Shown here: positions 37,243 to 48,400 of the stretch, one piece after another | How positions within the stretch are numbered: the first letter of the stretch is position 1 | Layout: each line of letters begins with the position of its first letter | DNA from: an uncultured Clostridia bacterium | Lineage (GTDB): Bacteria; Bacillota; Clostridia; Christensenellales; UBA1242 | Direction: 5' to 3' | Assembly (NCBI GenBank): GCA_947625515.1 | Contig: CANQOO010000001.1 | Location: forward strand, 186,001 to 250,000 | Length of the DNA: 64,000 bases | Program-made: the position numbers and the translations under genes | Notes under the pieces: generated by a model | What the model saw: the letters and a program-made list of their open reading frames with translations, nothing else | Databases searched by the model: none | What the model was told of the DNA's origin: nothing

Positions 37243-38034
37243 ATGGCACGAAAAATTGTTGTGACAAGTGGAAAAGGTGGGGTGGGAAAATCGACTGTCT
37301 GTGCCAATTTGGGCGTCTATCTGTCAAGGCTGGGCTTTCGCGTGCTGTTGATGGACGTGGACATTGGGCTGAACAATTTGGATGTCATCATGGGACTGGA
37401 AAGACAGGTGATTTTTGATGTGACCGATGTTGTTTCTGGCAAATGTCGCGTCAGGCAGGCGATGATTCAGGACCCGAATTTTCCGTCGCTATATCTTCTT
37501 CCATCCGCCCACACATATTCTTCCAGCAAAATCACAGGCGAGCATATCAAAAACATAACCGACATTGTGGACCATTCTTTCGACTACATTCTCATCGACT
37601 GCCCAGCGGGCGTGGAGGCGGGCTTTCATCGGGCAGTTTTCCCAGCAAACGAGGCTCTGATTGTTGTCACGCCGCACCTTTCATCCATTCGCGATGCGGA
37701 CAAAGTGGTGGGGCTTTTGGGGGAATATCAAATTGAAAGCAAGGGGCTTGTCATCAATCGGATGCGTGGGGACTTGCTGCTTTCCGGCGAAATGATGGAC
37801 ATTGAAAGCATTGTCAAGGCGATGGGTGTGCCATTGCTTGGGGTTATTCCGGAGGACGACGATGTTGGGAAAATGTCCTGCGACGGCAGAATTATGACCG
37901 ACTGCGAAAGTGCCAGGGCATTTACGCTGCTTTCGGAGAATGTCCACAACGGCAGCAAGAAAATTTTTGACTGCACCTACAAATATCGCGGCCTCATGGG
38001 CTATTTGAAGCGGAACATAAAGAAACATTGCTAA
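37243..38034 (+). CDS. minD: Septum site-determining ATPase MinD
   Basis: VTSGKGGVGKSTVCANLG, MDVDIGLNNLDVIMGLE, C-terminal amphipathic GLMGYLKRNIKKHC. Confidence 0.94.
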   Translation: MARKIVVTSGKGGVGKSTVCANLGVYLSRLGFRVLLMDVDIGLNNLDVIMGLERQVIFDVTDVVSGKCRVRQAMIQDPNFPSLYLLPSAHTYSSSKITGEHIKNITDIVDHSFDYILIDCPAGVEAGFHRAVFPANEALIVVTPHLSSIRDADKVVGLLGEYQIESKGLVINRMRGDLLLSGEMMDIESIVKAMGVPLLGVIPEDDDVGKMSCDGRIMTDCESARAFTLLSENVHNGSKKIFDCTYKYRGLMGYLKRNIKKHC

Positions 38035-38143
38035 GTGCATGGAAAGGCACTGCCAAAATGTGATTGGAAAAGAAATGCTGAGACATGATTGGAATGAAAA
38101 ACGTGAATGAAAAAATATTACCAAAAAAGTGAGGAGGCGAATT

Positions 38144-38356
38144 TTGCAAAGAATAAATGAACTTCTTGTGAAAGACAAGTTTACAAATTTGGAGGAGGTC
38201 GCCCAAATTTTGGAGCGTGAAATTTCGCCAATTTGTCGAAATTTTTTTGAGATGACCACCCAGCCTGTCGTCAGATTCAGGCGAGATGGAGAAAAATTTG
38301 TGTTTGATTTGCAGATTGAGGCGACACGCATCAAGCCGTTTGGTGTTCGTTTTTAA
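38144..38356 (+). CDS. MinE-like topological specificity factor
   Basis: Short ORF immediately after minD (EEVAQILEREISPICRNFFEMTTQPVVRFRRDGEKFVFDLQIEATRI); TTG 38144 after GTGAGGAGG RBS (ORF track uses 38129). Confidence 0.6.
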   Translation: MQRINELLVKDKFTNLEEVAQILEREISPICRNFFEMTTQPVVRFRRDGEKFVFDLQIEATRIKPFGVRF

Positions 38357-38431
38357 AGGCTCAATTCAGGAGAAATAAATTTTGCTTAGTTAAATGTTCA
38401 GCCGAAAATGCTTCGACGTTTTTTTTCGAAA

Positions 38432-38467
38432 ATAAAAATAGAAATGACTGCCCATTTCTATTTTTTT
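38432..38467. terminator. Bidirectional terminator between minE-like and degV-like genes
   Basis: aaaaatagaaatg-actgcc-catttctattttttt. Confidence 0.75.
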
Positions 38468-38533
38468 AAATTTCAGCAAATGTTGATTTTCAAAAAGTGC
38501 TAAATTATTGCAAATGTTAAAATTCAGCGAATG

Positions 38534-39367
38534 TCACATGAAATACACCATTCCGTAGCAGTGCGGGCCAGCGTGGGTGCCCACAACGCAGCCAATTTCG
38601 TGAATTGGAGTGGTTTGAGGGTCAACATCCAAAGCGATGGCGTATTTTTTCAAGAAGTCGTCAATCAATTTTGGCTCAGCAGAGTGGCCGAAATAGATTG
38701 GATAGTTGCGATTGCGTTTGTTGGCAAGAGAGACCATGAATTCGTTGGCTTTTTCGCCCACTTTTTTGGCAACGATGCTCACTTTGCCACCATCAAGGGT
38801 GATGATTGGCTTAATTTTCAGGGCACTTGCCACAACATAACTTGCAGAGCCAAGACGGCCGCCCATTTTGAGATATTTCAAATCGCCTATCGCTGCCACA
38901 AGATGCACGCTTGCTTTCAGACGTTCAAGTTCTGTGATAACCTCGTCAGGTTGGGCGTCAGGGTGCGACTTGATATATTTGACAATCTCCACAATCAACG
39001 CACCTTCCGCGAATGTGGTGACGCGGCTGTCGCAAACATAGACATTTTTCATGCCCAGATTTTCCACGGCATTTTTCGCCTGAGAGATTGTGCCAGCAAG
39101 GTCGGACGAAATGACGATTGTCAGAACAAACCAATCCTCTTTGTTGACATATTGTTCAAAGGCACGCTCGAATTTATATTGATTTGGTTGGCTGGTTTTT
39201 GGGATGATGCCAGTTTTCAGTTTTTCATAGAAAACATCATTTGGCAAGCCCTCAGGATAAAGCTCTCCGTTGAAATTGACCTCGATTGGCAAAATTGTGA
39301 TGTCATTTTCATCGCTGAATGCCTTTGGCATGTCAACCGATGCTTCCGTAACAATTTTATATTTCAT
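38534..39367 (-). CDS. DegV family fatty-acid-binding protein
   Basis: YKIVTEASVDMP, TSQPNQYKFERAFEQ, VISSDLAGTISQAKNA, LKYLKMGGRLG. Confidence 0.93.
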   Translation of the reverse strand: MKYKIVTEASVDMPKAFSDENDITILPIEVNFNGELYPEGLPNDVFYEKLKTGIIPKTSQPNQYKFERAFEQYVNKEDWFVLTIVISSDLAGTISQAKNAVENLGMKNVYVCDSRVTTFAEGALIVEIVKYIKSHPDAQPDEVITELERLKASVHLVAAIGDLKYLKMGGRLGSASYVVASALKIKPIITLDGGKVSIVAKKVGEKANEFMVSLANKRNRNYPIYFGHSAEPKLIDDFLKKYAIALDVDPQTTPIHEIGCVVGTHAGPHCYGMVYFM

Positions 39368-39480
39368 AGAAAACTCCTTTGCTATAAATATATCAAAATT
39401 CGTCGAAAATTCAAAACAAATGATATGATTTTCAAAAAATAATTAAAATTGTTGAAGTATTATCAAAGCAGAAAACGGGG

Positions 39481-41160
39481 TTAATTTTTCTTGAAGAGTT
39501 GATTTGTGAAGTTATACAAAAGCACAACAACCACAACATAATATGCAAGCGAGATGAAGAAATTCCCGTTTGTGTAAAGTGTGGTCTGCAAAAAGCCAGC
39601 GTGCATGCTGCCGCCACCAAGAAAGGCAGTCAGGTCTGTGTGCATGAATGGGAAAAGGCAATACACCAAAAACTGATTCAAGAAGAGGTTGCACACCACC
39701 GTTGCAGCAAAAATGAGCAGGGCAATAGCAAAAGTCAGTTCAAATTTTCGCGAGATGTTCATCAGGAAAATGGTCACAACTGCCCAGAAAATCACCTGCA
39801 ATTCAATGCCTACAAATTTCAGCAAAAGAAAGAGTATTGGGCTGATGATGTATGGTGTTGTGAGATTGAACACTGCCAAAATGCCTGTTGTGATGGTTGG
39901 ATAGAAAAGCATCGACCACAAAAGCGACAGCAGCAAGAAGACGGCGAGGGCGAAGGTTGTGCAGAAGACGATTGCCAAAAATTTGCCGGCAAAAACTTGA
40001 CCATATGGCACATTTTGAGACAGGATGATGTCAATCTTACCATTGCGTCTGTCGCGGCCAAACAGTTTGTAGGCACAAAAGATGCCAAAAATGACGGCCA
40101 AAAATCCAACAATGGCAAGGACTAAATAGGACTGGTCAAATGCCGTGGTGATGCTGGAAGAAGTGTTGAAGTTCAGCGGTTCCTGCCACTGGGAGCAATA
40201 TAAACTCTCCTCCGAAAGCAGAAAAGTGGCCTTGGTAATATCCTGACGCAAGTCTTCTTGGTCGCCAATTTTTGTGTAACCATAAATTTTATCCAAATCC
40301 CCAAAATGGGCGGTCATGGCAATTTTAAGCTCGTTTTTCACCACAAAATTGCAATATTGGCAGGTGAGTTTATAACTTAAAATCAGGTCCTGAACCTTTT
40401 GGGCGGAGTCGCTGGTCTGGTTGGCAAGATTTGCATATTTCTCCATTTCTGAATAGATGGCGTCTGCCTTCGCGGTGGCATTGGTGACAATTTCTTGCAG
40501 TTTATCAAGCTTCTCAGCGTCTATCTGCCAGGTTGAAACGAGGGCAGACGGTGAAAAGAGGGTGAATTTATCTTTGTTTTGATATATATCAAGCACAATT
40601 TCGCGAACGCTTTTGCCGCTTCTTGTGATGCCAAAAAAATAGTCCGACACCTCTTTAAGAGTCTCAAAATTCTTGACAGTGAAAACAGCCTTGCATTCAA
40701 ATTCTTGCAAAATTTCATAAGCTGAAACAAAATCTGCAAGGTCAATGGAAGCCTGTGCAATTTCTTTAATGCTGTTGGCCTGTATGTATTTCGGCTCGCG
40801 AATCTCAATCGGAATGTCAAATTCTTCTTTGATATTGTCAAATTCAGCCTTGATTTGCAAAAGTTTGTCATATTGTGGGCTTTTTTCTTGCATAACCTGC
40901 AAATAAGTTTGGCTGTCTGTCAAAAGGCTGTGCAATCCCTTTTGCGTGTCGATTTTTAGATTCGTGGAATTGAAATTTTGAAAAATTTCTCTGCCCGTGC
41001 TTCCAATTGTGACGGCGGTGGCACTCTCTTGCGGCGGAACGGAGTAGGTTACGCCAAAAATGAGGCAGCCAATCATCAAAATCCCCATGATAATCATGGT
41101 GATTGGGTTTAGCATGATGCGGCGGAAGTCGTAGGCGGCAATTTGAAGGATTTTTTTCAC
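39481..41160 (-). CDS. ABC-2 type transporter permease
   Basis: N-terminal and clustered C-terminal TM helices; IFCAYKLFGRDRRNGKIDIILSQNVPYGQVFAGKFLAIVF; overlaps ATPase gene by 4 nt. Confidence 0.85.
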   Translation of the reverse strand: MKKILQIAAYDFRRIMLNPITMIIMGILMIGCLIFGVTYSVPPQESATAVTIGSTGREIFQNFNSTNLKIDTQKGLHSLLTDSQTYLQVMQEKSPQYDKLLQIKAEFDNIKEEFDIPIEIREPKYIQANSIKEIAQASIDLADFVSAYEILQEFECKAVFTVKNFETLKEVSDYFFGITRSGKSVREIVLDIYQNKDKFTLFSPSALVSTWQIDAEKLDKLQEIVTNATAKADAIYSEMEKYANLANQTSDSAQKVQDLILSYKLTCQYCNFVVKNELKIAMTAHFGDLDKIYGYTKIGDQEDLRQDITKATFLLSEESLYCSQWQEPLNFNTSSSITTAFDQSYLVLAIVGFLAVIFGIFCAYKLFGRDRRNGKIDIILSQNVPYGQVFAGKFLAIVFCTTFALAVFLLLSLLWSMLFYPTITTGILAVFNLTTPYIISPILFLLLKFVGIELQVIFWAVVTIFLMNISRKFELTFAIALLIFAATVVCNLFLNQFLVYCLFPFMHTDLTAFLGGGSMHAGFLQTTLYTNGNFFISLAYYVVVVVLLYNFTNQLFKKN

Positions 41161-42098
41161 TGATTGCCCTCCTTTTCTTCAGGGTCGTCCTTGAAAAACG
41201 GAATGAGGCTGGCAAAGACTTGCTCTGCCTTCTTGGAGAACAATCCAGCACTATATATGGCCAGTTTCTTTTCGCTTAAAAATTGAACAACTTTGGCGGT
41301 CTCGGTTTCATCGCCTTCAAAAAGCACTCGCTGACCAAAAATTTTGACAAGCACGCCAAAATTGTCCATGATGAGCTTGCCGGCATAGTGCGGATATTTC
41401 ACCTTGACAAATGCAAAAGTTGGACCGCCAAGAATGTCCTCCACCTCATCCAATGTCAGGATTTTTTTAATCACTCGGTCCTCCATGAAAATGTATCTGT
41501 CGCAGGTGGTGGAAACTTCTTCCAGAGTGGTGGAGGTTATGATGATGCTTGTGCCGTTCAGGCGAATTTGATGGATGGCATCCTTGACAAGTTTCAAATT
41601 CTCTGGCGGCAGATTTTTGAATGGCTCATCCAAAAGCAGCAGCTTTGGATTTGTCAAAAATCCCAGGGCAAGACCCATCATCTTTTTTTCGAAATAGGTC
41701 AATTTTTTGACTTTTGTATTTGCTTTGTTTGCAATGTGGAAGCGGTCAAGGGCTTTAAGGATTTCCTTCTTGCTGTGGGAGCCGGCCAGCGAGGAAAGAT
41801 ATTCCATGTTTTGCATCACGGATTGATATTTGAAGAAAATTGGTGGGTCAAAACAGGTGCTGACGTCAGAAAGGACCTTCTTGTTGAGGAAAATGTCGTG
41901 CCCGTCAAGAAAAACTTGCCCAGCCCCAATTGGCAAAGAGCCAGAAATGGCCTTGATAAGGCTGGTCTTGCCGCTCTTGTCCTGACCGATGATTGCCACG
42001 CATTCCCCTTTATTAAGTGTAAAAAATGCATTTTTGACCAAAAATCTGTCCTTAATCAGCACGGACATGTTGTTTACTTCCAACAAAACTTCACTCAT
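41157..42098 (-). CDS. ABC transporter ATP-binding protein
   Basis: VAIIGQDKSGKTSLIKAISG, LLLLDEPFKNLPPENL; signature motif divergent (KKLTYFEKK). Confidence 0.88.
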   Translation of the reverse strand: MSEVLLEVNNMSVLIKDRFLVKNAFFTLNKGECVAIIGQDKSGKTSLIKAISGSLPIGAGQVFLDGHDIFLNKKVLSDVSTCFDPPIFFKYQSVMQNMEYLSSLAGSHSKKEILKALDRFHIANKANTKVKKLTYFEKKMMGLALGFLTNPKLLLLDEPFKNLPPENLKLVKDAIHQIRLNGTSIIITSTTLEEVSTTCDRYIFMEDRVIKKILTLDEVEDILGGPTFAFVKVKYPHYAGKLIMDNFGVLVKIFGQRVLFEGDETETAKVVQFLSEKKLAIYSAGLFSKKAEQVFASLIPFFKDDPEEKEGNQ

Positions 42099-42537
42099 GT
42101 ATTTATTATATCAAATATATCATCTTTTGTAAAGACCTTTTTAAATTTTTTTTGAAAGCGATTTTTAGAAGCAAAAATGCGAAATTTTTGATGAAAATTT
42201 TTGATGCTTAAATTCCAAGAAACTTTTGAGATGCAAAAAGCTGAAATTTTTAGACGTCTGCTGCTGCAAGAACCAGAAAGTTTACAAAAAAAACTTGTGC
42301 AAAGCAACAAAATTAATTTGTTTTTTGAGGGGAATGTGATAAAATGAAAGAAGGTTTGACTTGCCTTGCGAGGAGATTTTGCAATTTTAGGACGGCTTTT
42401 GCTGAAAAAAATCGCTTAAAGTAGGGCGAAAAATTAAAAATCTAAGTTTGCCGAATATGTGTGAAGTGGAAATTAAATTTCAAAAAAAACGCCAAAAATG
42501 CGGGCTTTTTGCAATAAAACTGGAAAATGGAGAGGTT

Positions 42538-43383
42538 ATGGAAACAAAAAACATTCTTGAAGTGGAAAATCTTGTCATCGACTTGAACGACATTTTGACC
42601 GGGAAATTTTTTGATTTGAAGCGTAGGCTGGAAAAATTTCTGGCGTCCTTGACGGAATGCGAAGATGTGCTGGATTTTTTGGCGGATTGTCTTGTTGGCT
42701 TCAACGAAGAGGATGCAATGGCGAAAACTTTCTCGTTTGACCGAAAAAGCGGCATGACAAAAATCTCTTTGCCAAGTGATGACAAAGAGCGTTTAGCACT
42801 TTCCATCACCATTTTTGACAATATTGCCAGCGACAAAATGAACGCCAATCAACTTTTGGAAACTTTTTTTCAGGACGGCAAAATGACGCCAATCCAAAAC
42901 TTTTTGGACAAGATTGTGCGACCATTTCGCGATGCAATTTGCAAGCATTTTGAAATTGCCTCAGACATTTCTGTTATGGACGTGAAAAAGCATGAGCAAG
43001 AACTGAAACAACTTGAAAAGCAGGAAGAGTTGGAGCCTGAGACAGAGCAGGAAGAATTGCCGCATCAAGGCGAACTTTTTGAGGAAATAAAGAAAAACTG
43101 CCAGCAGATTTTGGGGCTTTTGAGTTTTGAGAAAAAACGTGATGACTTTTTGGACGATGTGGAATTTGTCACCAATGCCATCATGAAGGCGTGCGAAAAT
43201 GGCGACCTGATGACGGTGAACGCTTTGGTGATTGGGCTGAATTACATTTCCAAAAAGTTCAAAAATGCCCGCCATATTGTGGAAGAAATGAAATCCTTGA
43301 TTTTGGATTATTATGATTTTCTTGCTCAGCCTGCGGAGAATGCAGATTTGGCAGAGGAGGATTTTGGAGGTGAAGATGGCTGA
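42538..43383 (+). CDS. Hypothetical protein, helical, acidic
   Basis: RBS agag before ATG 42538; overlaps the DUF4364 gene by 8 nt. Confidence 0.7.
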   Translation: METKNILEVENLVIDLNDILTGKFFDLKRRLEKFLASLTECEDVLDFLADCLVGFNEEDAMAKTFSFDRKSGMTKISLPSDDKERLALSITIFDNIASDKMNANQLLETFFQDGKMTPIQNFLDKIVRPFRDAICKHFEIASDISVMDVKKHEQELKQLEKQEELEPETEQEELPHQGELFEEIKKNCQQILGLLSFEKKRDDFLDDVEFVTNAIMKACENGDLMTVNALVIGLNYISKKFKNARHIVEEMKSLILDYYDFLAQPAENADLAEEDFGGEDG

Positions 43384-43918
43384 AAAAGACTATGACGCCG
43401 TCACCAACAAACTGATTGTGCTTTATTGCATGGAGCAAATGGAGATGCCTCTGACGGAAAGTTCAATCACCGAAATTTGCTGCGTGCGAAACGACTGGGT
43501 GAACTATATGGACTGCCTCGATTTGCTTTATCAGCTTTCTGAGGCGAAACTCATCTATAAGACAGAATGCAAAGAGGGGGAAATGAGATACACTCTCACT
43601 TTTGAGGGGCGAGAGTGCCTTTCATATTTTTATAAAAAAATCCCAAATGCATTGCGGGAGGAAATTGCTGCCTATGCCAAAGCGAACCGTCTTTTGGTGA
43701 AGCAGTCGCAAGAATATTATGCCAATTATGTTGATGCCGATGACGGCTCTTATTTGGTGACATTAAGGATTTATGAGAGCCTAATCACGCAGCCGCTTTT
43801 TGAAATCAAAATCAAGGCACCAACGCGGCAAGCGGCGGAAGAGGCGTGCAAAAAGTGGAAAAAATCCGCACCTAATGTCTATGAAAACATTTTTGAAACC
43901 TTGATTGACACCGACTGA
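43376..43918 (+). CDS. DUF4364 family protein
   Basis: NKLIVLYCMEQMEMPLTESSITEICC...YFYKKIPNALREEIAAYA. Confidence 0.8.
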   Translation: MAEKDYDAVTNKLIVLYCMEQMEMPLTESSITEICCVRNDWVNYMDCLDLLYQLSEAKLIYKTECKEGEMRYTLTFEGRECLSYFYKKIPNALREEIAAYAKANRLLVKQSQEYYANYVDADDGSYLVTLRIYESLITQPLFEIKIKAPTRQAAEEACKKWKKSAPNVYENIFETLIDTD

Positions 43919-44048
43919 AAAACACAACAATCATGCACAACAAAACGCATAAATTATGCCATAATACAACTTAACGAAATAGGAAAAATTATAGCAAATT
44001 GTCGATGTTTTTTTTCTTTAAAAAATAGCTTCTTAAATAAAAACCAAG

Positions 44049-44079
44049 CAAAAAAGCCGCATTTTTTGCGACTTTTTGT
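44049..44079. terminator. Rho-independent terminator-like hairpin
   Basis: aaaaaagccgc-attttt-tgcgactttttg. Confidence 0.55.
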
Positions 44080-44422
44080 TTTTTTTCTGTTTAATTGCTT
44101 TGCTCAGGAATGATAGGTGAGCCATTTCTTTGCATTTTTCTATATTTTTTGCAACTTTCTTTGAAATTTGTTTATTTGATTTTTTAATTCGCTTTTCAAA
44201 AAAAAATACGCTTTTTTTTCCGCATTTTAGCGTTTTTTTATTTGTAATTCGATTTTTAATAATTGTTGGAAAATTTTGCAATTTTGCCGCATTTTTGCGT
44301 GTTTTTGAGATTTTTTGTGCCTCAAATCCCTAATTTGTTGATGCATTCAATCCTTAAATTGTTTTCCAGTTCCCAAATCTCGTGCATTTGCTCAAAATTT
44401 TTATGCTTTCACTCCCAAATTT

Positions 44423-45157
44423 TTATATATCTAGTCCCAAATTTTCGCTGACGGTGCAAAGTTCGAAGCCCTTTTCTTTGAGAGTTTTGATTATGCGGTC
44501 AAGGCTGTCGCGGGTGGCTTGGGTGGGGTGCATAAGCACAAAATCTCCGCCCTTGCAATTTTTGATGGCATGCTGGAAAACCCATTCGCAGTCTGTCTTG
44601 TGGTTCCAATCCACAGTGTCGCGGCCTTCCGTCCACATGATTGTTTTATAGCCAAGTTCATTTGCCACTTCCACGGTGCTTTTGTTGTAACTTCCGCTTG
44701 GCGGGGCAAACAGGTTCATTTCCACGCCGATTAGGCTTTTGACAAGATTGTGAGTGTTGGAAATCTCTTCCCGATTTTTCTCCAACGACTTCTTGCCTTG
44801 GTCAAGGTGATAATATCCATGATTGCCAATTTCGTGACCGGCGTTGTAGATTTTTTCCAGCATTTCACTCTCTTTCACCGCCCACGTTCCGCCAACAAAA
44901 AATGTGGTCTTGACATTGTTCTCTTCAAAAGTTTTCAGCATGTCGTCAAGATATTCCGTTCCCCAATAGACGTTCACCATCAGGGTGATTTTGTTGGATG
45001 TCTCTTCGCCACTGTAATACACGCCGTTATACATCTTGGCACTTGTCGCCAAGTTTATCCCAAGCCCAGCCGTCACGCTGACGGCGGCAAGCATCATCAA
45101 AATAAGAAGGTTGCACACCGCACGCCTGCCATTTATTGCCCAAATTTTCGTTCTCAT
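44423..45157 (-). CDS. Polysaccharide deacetylase family protein (YlxY-like NVYWG variant)
   Basis: ITLMVNVYWGTEYLDDML, EIGNHGYYHLD, FAPPSGSYN; N-terminal TM; ATG at 45157. Confidence 0.85.
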   Translation of the reverse strand: MRTKIWAINGRRAVCNLLILMMLAAVSVTAGLGINLATSAKMYNGVYYSGEETSNKITLMVNVYWGTEYLDDMLKTFEENNVKTTFFVGGTWAVKESEMLEKIYNAGHEIGNHGYYHLDQGKKSLEKNREEISNTHNLVKSLIGVEMNLFAPPSGSYNKSTVEVANELGYKTIMWTEGRDTVDWNHKTDCEWVFQHAIKNCKGGDFVLMHPTQATRDSLDRIIKTLKEKGFELCTVSENLGLDI

Positions 45158-45484
45158 GCTATACAATATGACCGCTTTGTCCAAAAATGCTTGTTTCGGC
45201 TCTTTTCGCGAAAAATTCTCTGCAAAAAGTCGTAAATCCGTTTGCCATTTTCGTTTGAATGGTGCTATACTTATCTTGTCTAATTGGACTTGTTTATATT
45301 TTAATATAAAAAATCGCAAAAAGAAATGCAAAAGCATTAAGATACGCAAAAAGATCGCAAAACTGAAACAAATATTCTCCTTTGAAGCAAGCAGGTTCTT
45401 TTGAGGCACGCGGGGTGGACGCTTGCAAGTTTGACGAAAAATTGCTGTTTTTTTTGCGACGAAGCAGAAATTTTTGGAGGTGTT

Positions 45485-48400
45485 ATGGCAGTATATAGGC
45501 TCAGCTCAAAGAAAAAAAATCAAGGCACGCACAACGTCAAAAAAATTGTTGGCTTCTCCATGATTGTGGTTGCGTCGCTTGTGTTTTTGTTTCTGACAGG
45601 CATCTTTGAACCGCTGCAAACATTTTTGCTGGGCGTGTTTGGCGTGTTTGGCTTCCCGCTGTGCGTGGTGATGTTTGTGGTCGGTTTGGCACTTGTCAAC
45701 AACAGGCGATATGTCATGTCCGTCAAATACACTATCTGCCTGGCACTTGCCGTTTTCTTCTTGCTGTGCATCCTTCAACTTGCCATTGTCGGCTCCAACA
45801 AGGTGGACGGGCAAACGCTCAGCCTGGGGGACTATATGGCGAAAAATTATCTCCAAAAATGGACGGCTGGCGGGATTGTTATTGGGCTTTTTTCCTCGCT
45901 TCTGCTGTATGCCGCGTCTTGGGGAGCTTACATCATATTCTCGCTGGGATTTATCATCTGCGTGGCACTGCTTCTTGACAGCCTCAATCTTTTAAGGCGG
46001 GATAAGAAAGAAAACGAGCCCGCCAAACTGCAACTTAAAGGCAAGGGCGTGCAAAACGCGGAGCCTGTGCAGGTGGCAAATTTGGAAAATAAGCAGGTTC
46101 AGACGGTTGCCAGGACGGAAGCCGCTTTGCAGGAACAGCCAAACGTGGTGCTTGCTGGAAATTTGAAAGAAGAGCAAGCCAAAGAACAAGCCGCGAAGGA
46201 AAAAGCTTTGCAAGAGAAAAAACCGCTCACGGCAAAACAAATTTTGGGCTTGGATAAAAAACGCAACGCCGCTTTCGAATTTGACCGCGACGCCGAGAAA
46301 AACTACCCTTCTGCTGCGGAAGGCAGCCGTGGGACGACCGCACGACTGTATGACACGCCAAAAAGCGTGGAGGCGAAATCGTGGAAAGATGACCCAGTGC
46401 GTCAAAAGACGATTAAGGAAATCATCCTAACTCCGCCGGAGGTCAATCTGGACGAATTTTTCAAGGAAGAACGTCAAAAGGCGGAAATCCCAACCAAGGA
46501 AGAGGTGATAAACAACATCACCGCTCTTAAAGACGAGGGTGAGCCGTCGCAGATTTTCCATGAGGACGAATTCCGCATGGATGCCACGCCGTTCATTCGC
46601 CGCACTTTGCCTCAAAAGCCAAGAGCGGAGGACCTTGTTGCTCGTGCGGACGACATTCTTCGAAGTGCCATCGCCGAAGAGAAGAGCGAAAATCCTGAAT
46701 ATTATGAAAACTTGACTGATAAGGCGGATGCTCTGACAAATGAGGAGAAAAACTCTAACTATTCTGAAAGTTCTGCCAATCAATCCGAAAACTCCTTCAA
46801 TCGGGCAGAAAATTTGGCGGAAAGCCAGACGGAAAGTCATTCCAATTATTCTGAGAAATCTGACAATTCAAATGCGTCGTCCGAGAAATTTTCTCCGCTT
46901 GACAACCTGCCACAGCGAGATAATTCCGGAAGACTGAGCTCGGGCGATGAAGAGAAAAATGACGACGACAGCGTGATTGACGGCTTGCTGCGGGATGTGC
47001 ACACTTTTGACGAGCCTCAAACGCCTGATGCAGACAATTTTTCTTCCAGAAACGACTTCTCTCGCGGGGGCTTCTCGCGGGATGGAGAGTTTGGTCGCAG
47101 AGATTTTTCTCGCGAGCGGGAAGCGTTCAATCAAAGTTTGCGTGCAAGGGAGGACAGAACGCTTTCGCAGGACGACCGCGATGCTAGGGCAGCATTCCAT
47201 CGTGAAAGCGAGCGAATGAACATGAGAAACGGCGGCTTGTCCAGAGAGATTGAGCCAATTCCAGAAGAAGAGCCGGAAGTGGTTGAGCCATACGAATATG
47301 AAATTCCGCCAATCGACCTTATCACCACGCAAAGTGTGGACCTTTCCACTCTTAACGAGGACGTTGCTCAGAAGCGTTTGATGCTGGAAAACACCCTTGA
47401 CTTGTTTGGCGTGCCTGCCAAAGTGCAGGGGGTTGTGATTGGCCCTGCCGTGACAAGATATGAACTTGAAATGCCGCAGGGCATCTCGGTGCAAAAAATC
47501 AAAAATCGTGCCGACGACATCGCTCTTTCGCTTGCCGCCGAAGGCACCATCCGCATTGAGGCACCTGTGCCAGGCAAAAGTGTTGTGGGCATTGAAGTGC
47601 CAAACGCTTCCATCGCCACAGTTTCTTTGAAAGATGTGCTGATTTCGAAAGAATTTCAGCAGGCAACCTCTCCGCTGACTTTTGCACTGGGCAAAGACAT
47701 CACCGGCAGAATTATTTGTGCCGACATGAGAAAACTGACGCACCTTCTTGTTGCGGGCAGCACTGGCTCCGGCAAGAGCGTCTGCCTGAACTCCATCATT
47801 CTTTCCATCATATATAAGGCCTCGCCGGAGGACGTGAAAATCATCCTCATCGACCCGAAACGTGTGGAATTTGCTTCATATGAGGCGTTGCCGCACCTGA
47901 TTATGCCGCAAATTGTTTGCGACACTCAAAAAGCCATCAACACTCTCACATGGGCAGTGAACGAAATGGAACGCCGCTTTGACGCAATGGGCAAAGCGAG
48001 GGTGAGAGAAATCAGTGAATTCAATCAGTGCCCAGATGTGCTGGAAGGGCGAGTGAAGAAAATGCCATATCTTGTCATTATTGTTGACGAGCTTGCCGAC
48101 CTTATGATGACCGGCAAAAAGGAAGTTGAAGAAAAAGTTTGCCGCTTGGCTCAAAAAGCACGTGCGGCGGGCATACACTTGATTTTGGCGACCCAAAGAC
48201 CGTCCACCGATGTCATCACGGGGCTGATTAAGGCAAACTTCCCATCCAGAATTTCCTTCGCCGTTGCAAGTTCTTTTGACAGCATGACCATTTTGGACCG
48301 TGTTGGTGCCGAAAAATTGCTTGGAAAAGGCGATATGTTCTATTTCCCAAATGGTGCAAAAGACCCATCCCGCGTGCAGGGCTGCTTTGTAACCACCAAC

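Noticed and set aside
38531-39442. 303-aa plus-strand ORF
   Set aside because: Fully antisense to the DegV family gene, whose protein motifs are clear; composition (His/Phe/Asn-rich) is typical of shadow ORFs.
41157-42098. Second ABC ATPase as a pseudo-ATPase because its signature reads LTYFEKK
   Set aside because: Walker A and Walker B with catalytic Glu (LLLLDEP) are intact and a permease is adjacent; a divergent signature alone is not enough.
43919-44420. T-rich region with several small ORFs (for example 44033..44281, 44130..44333)
   Set aside because: Extreme AT composition and Phe/Lys-only translations; a terminator lies within it. Treated as intergenic.
44423-45157. Polysaccharide deacetylase as another pseudoenzyme (TFDD replaced by VNVYWG)
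   Set aside because: The NVYWG/INVAWG form is, as far as I recall, the usual sequence in the YlxY-like subgroup, so it is not a novelty of this genome.
46868-47743. 291-aa minus-strand ORF
   Set aside because: Antisense to ftsK; no protein-like motifs.
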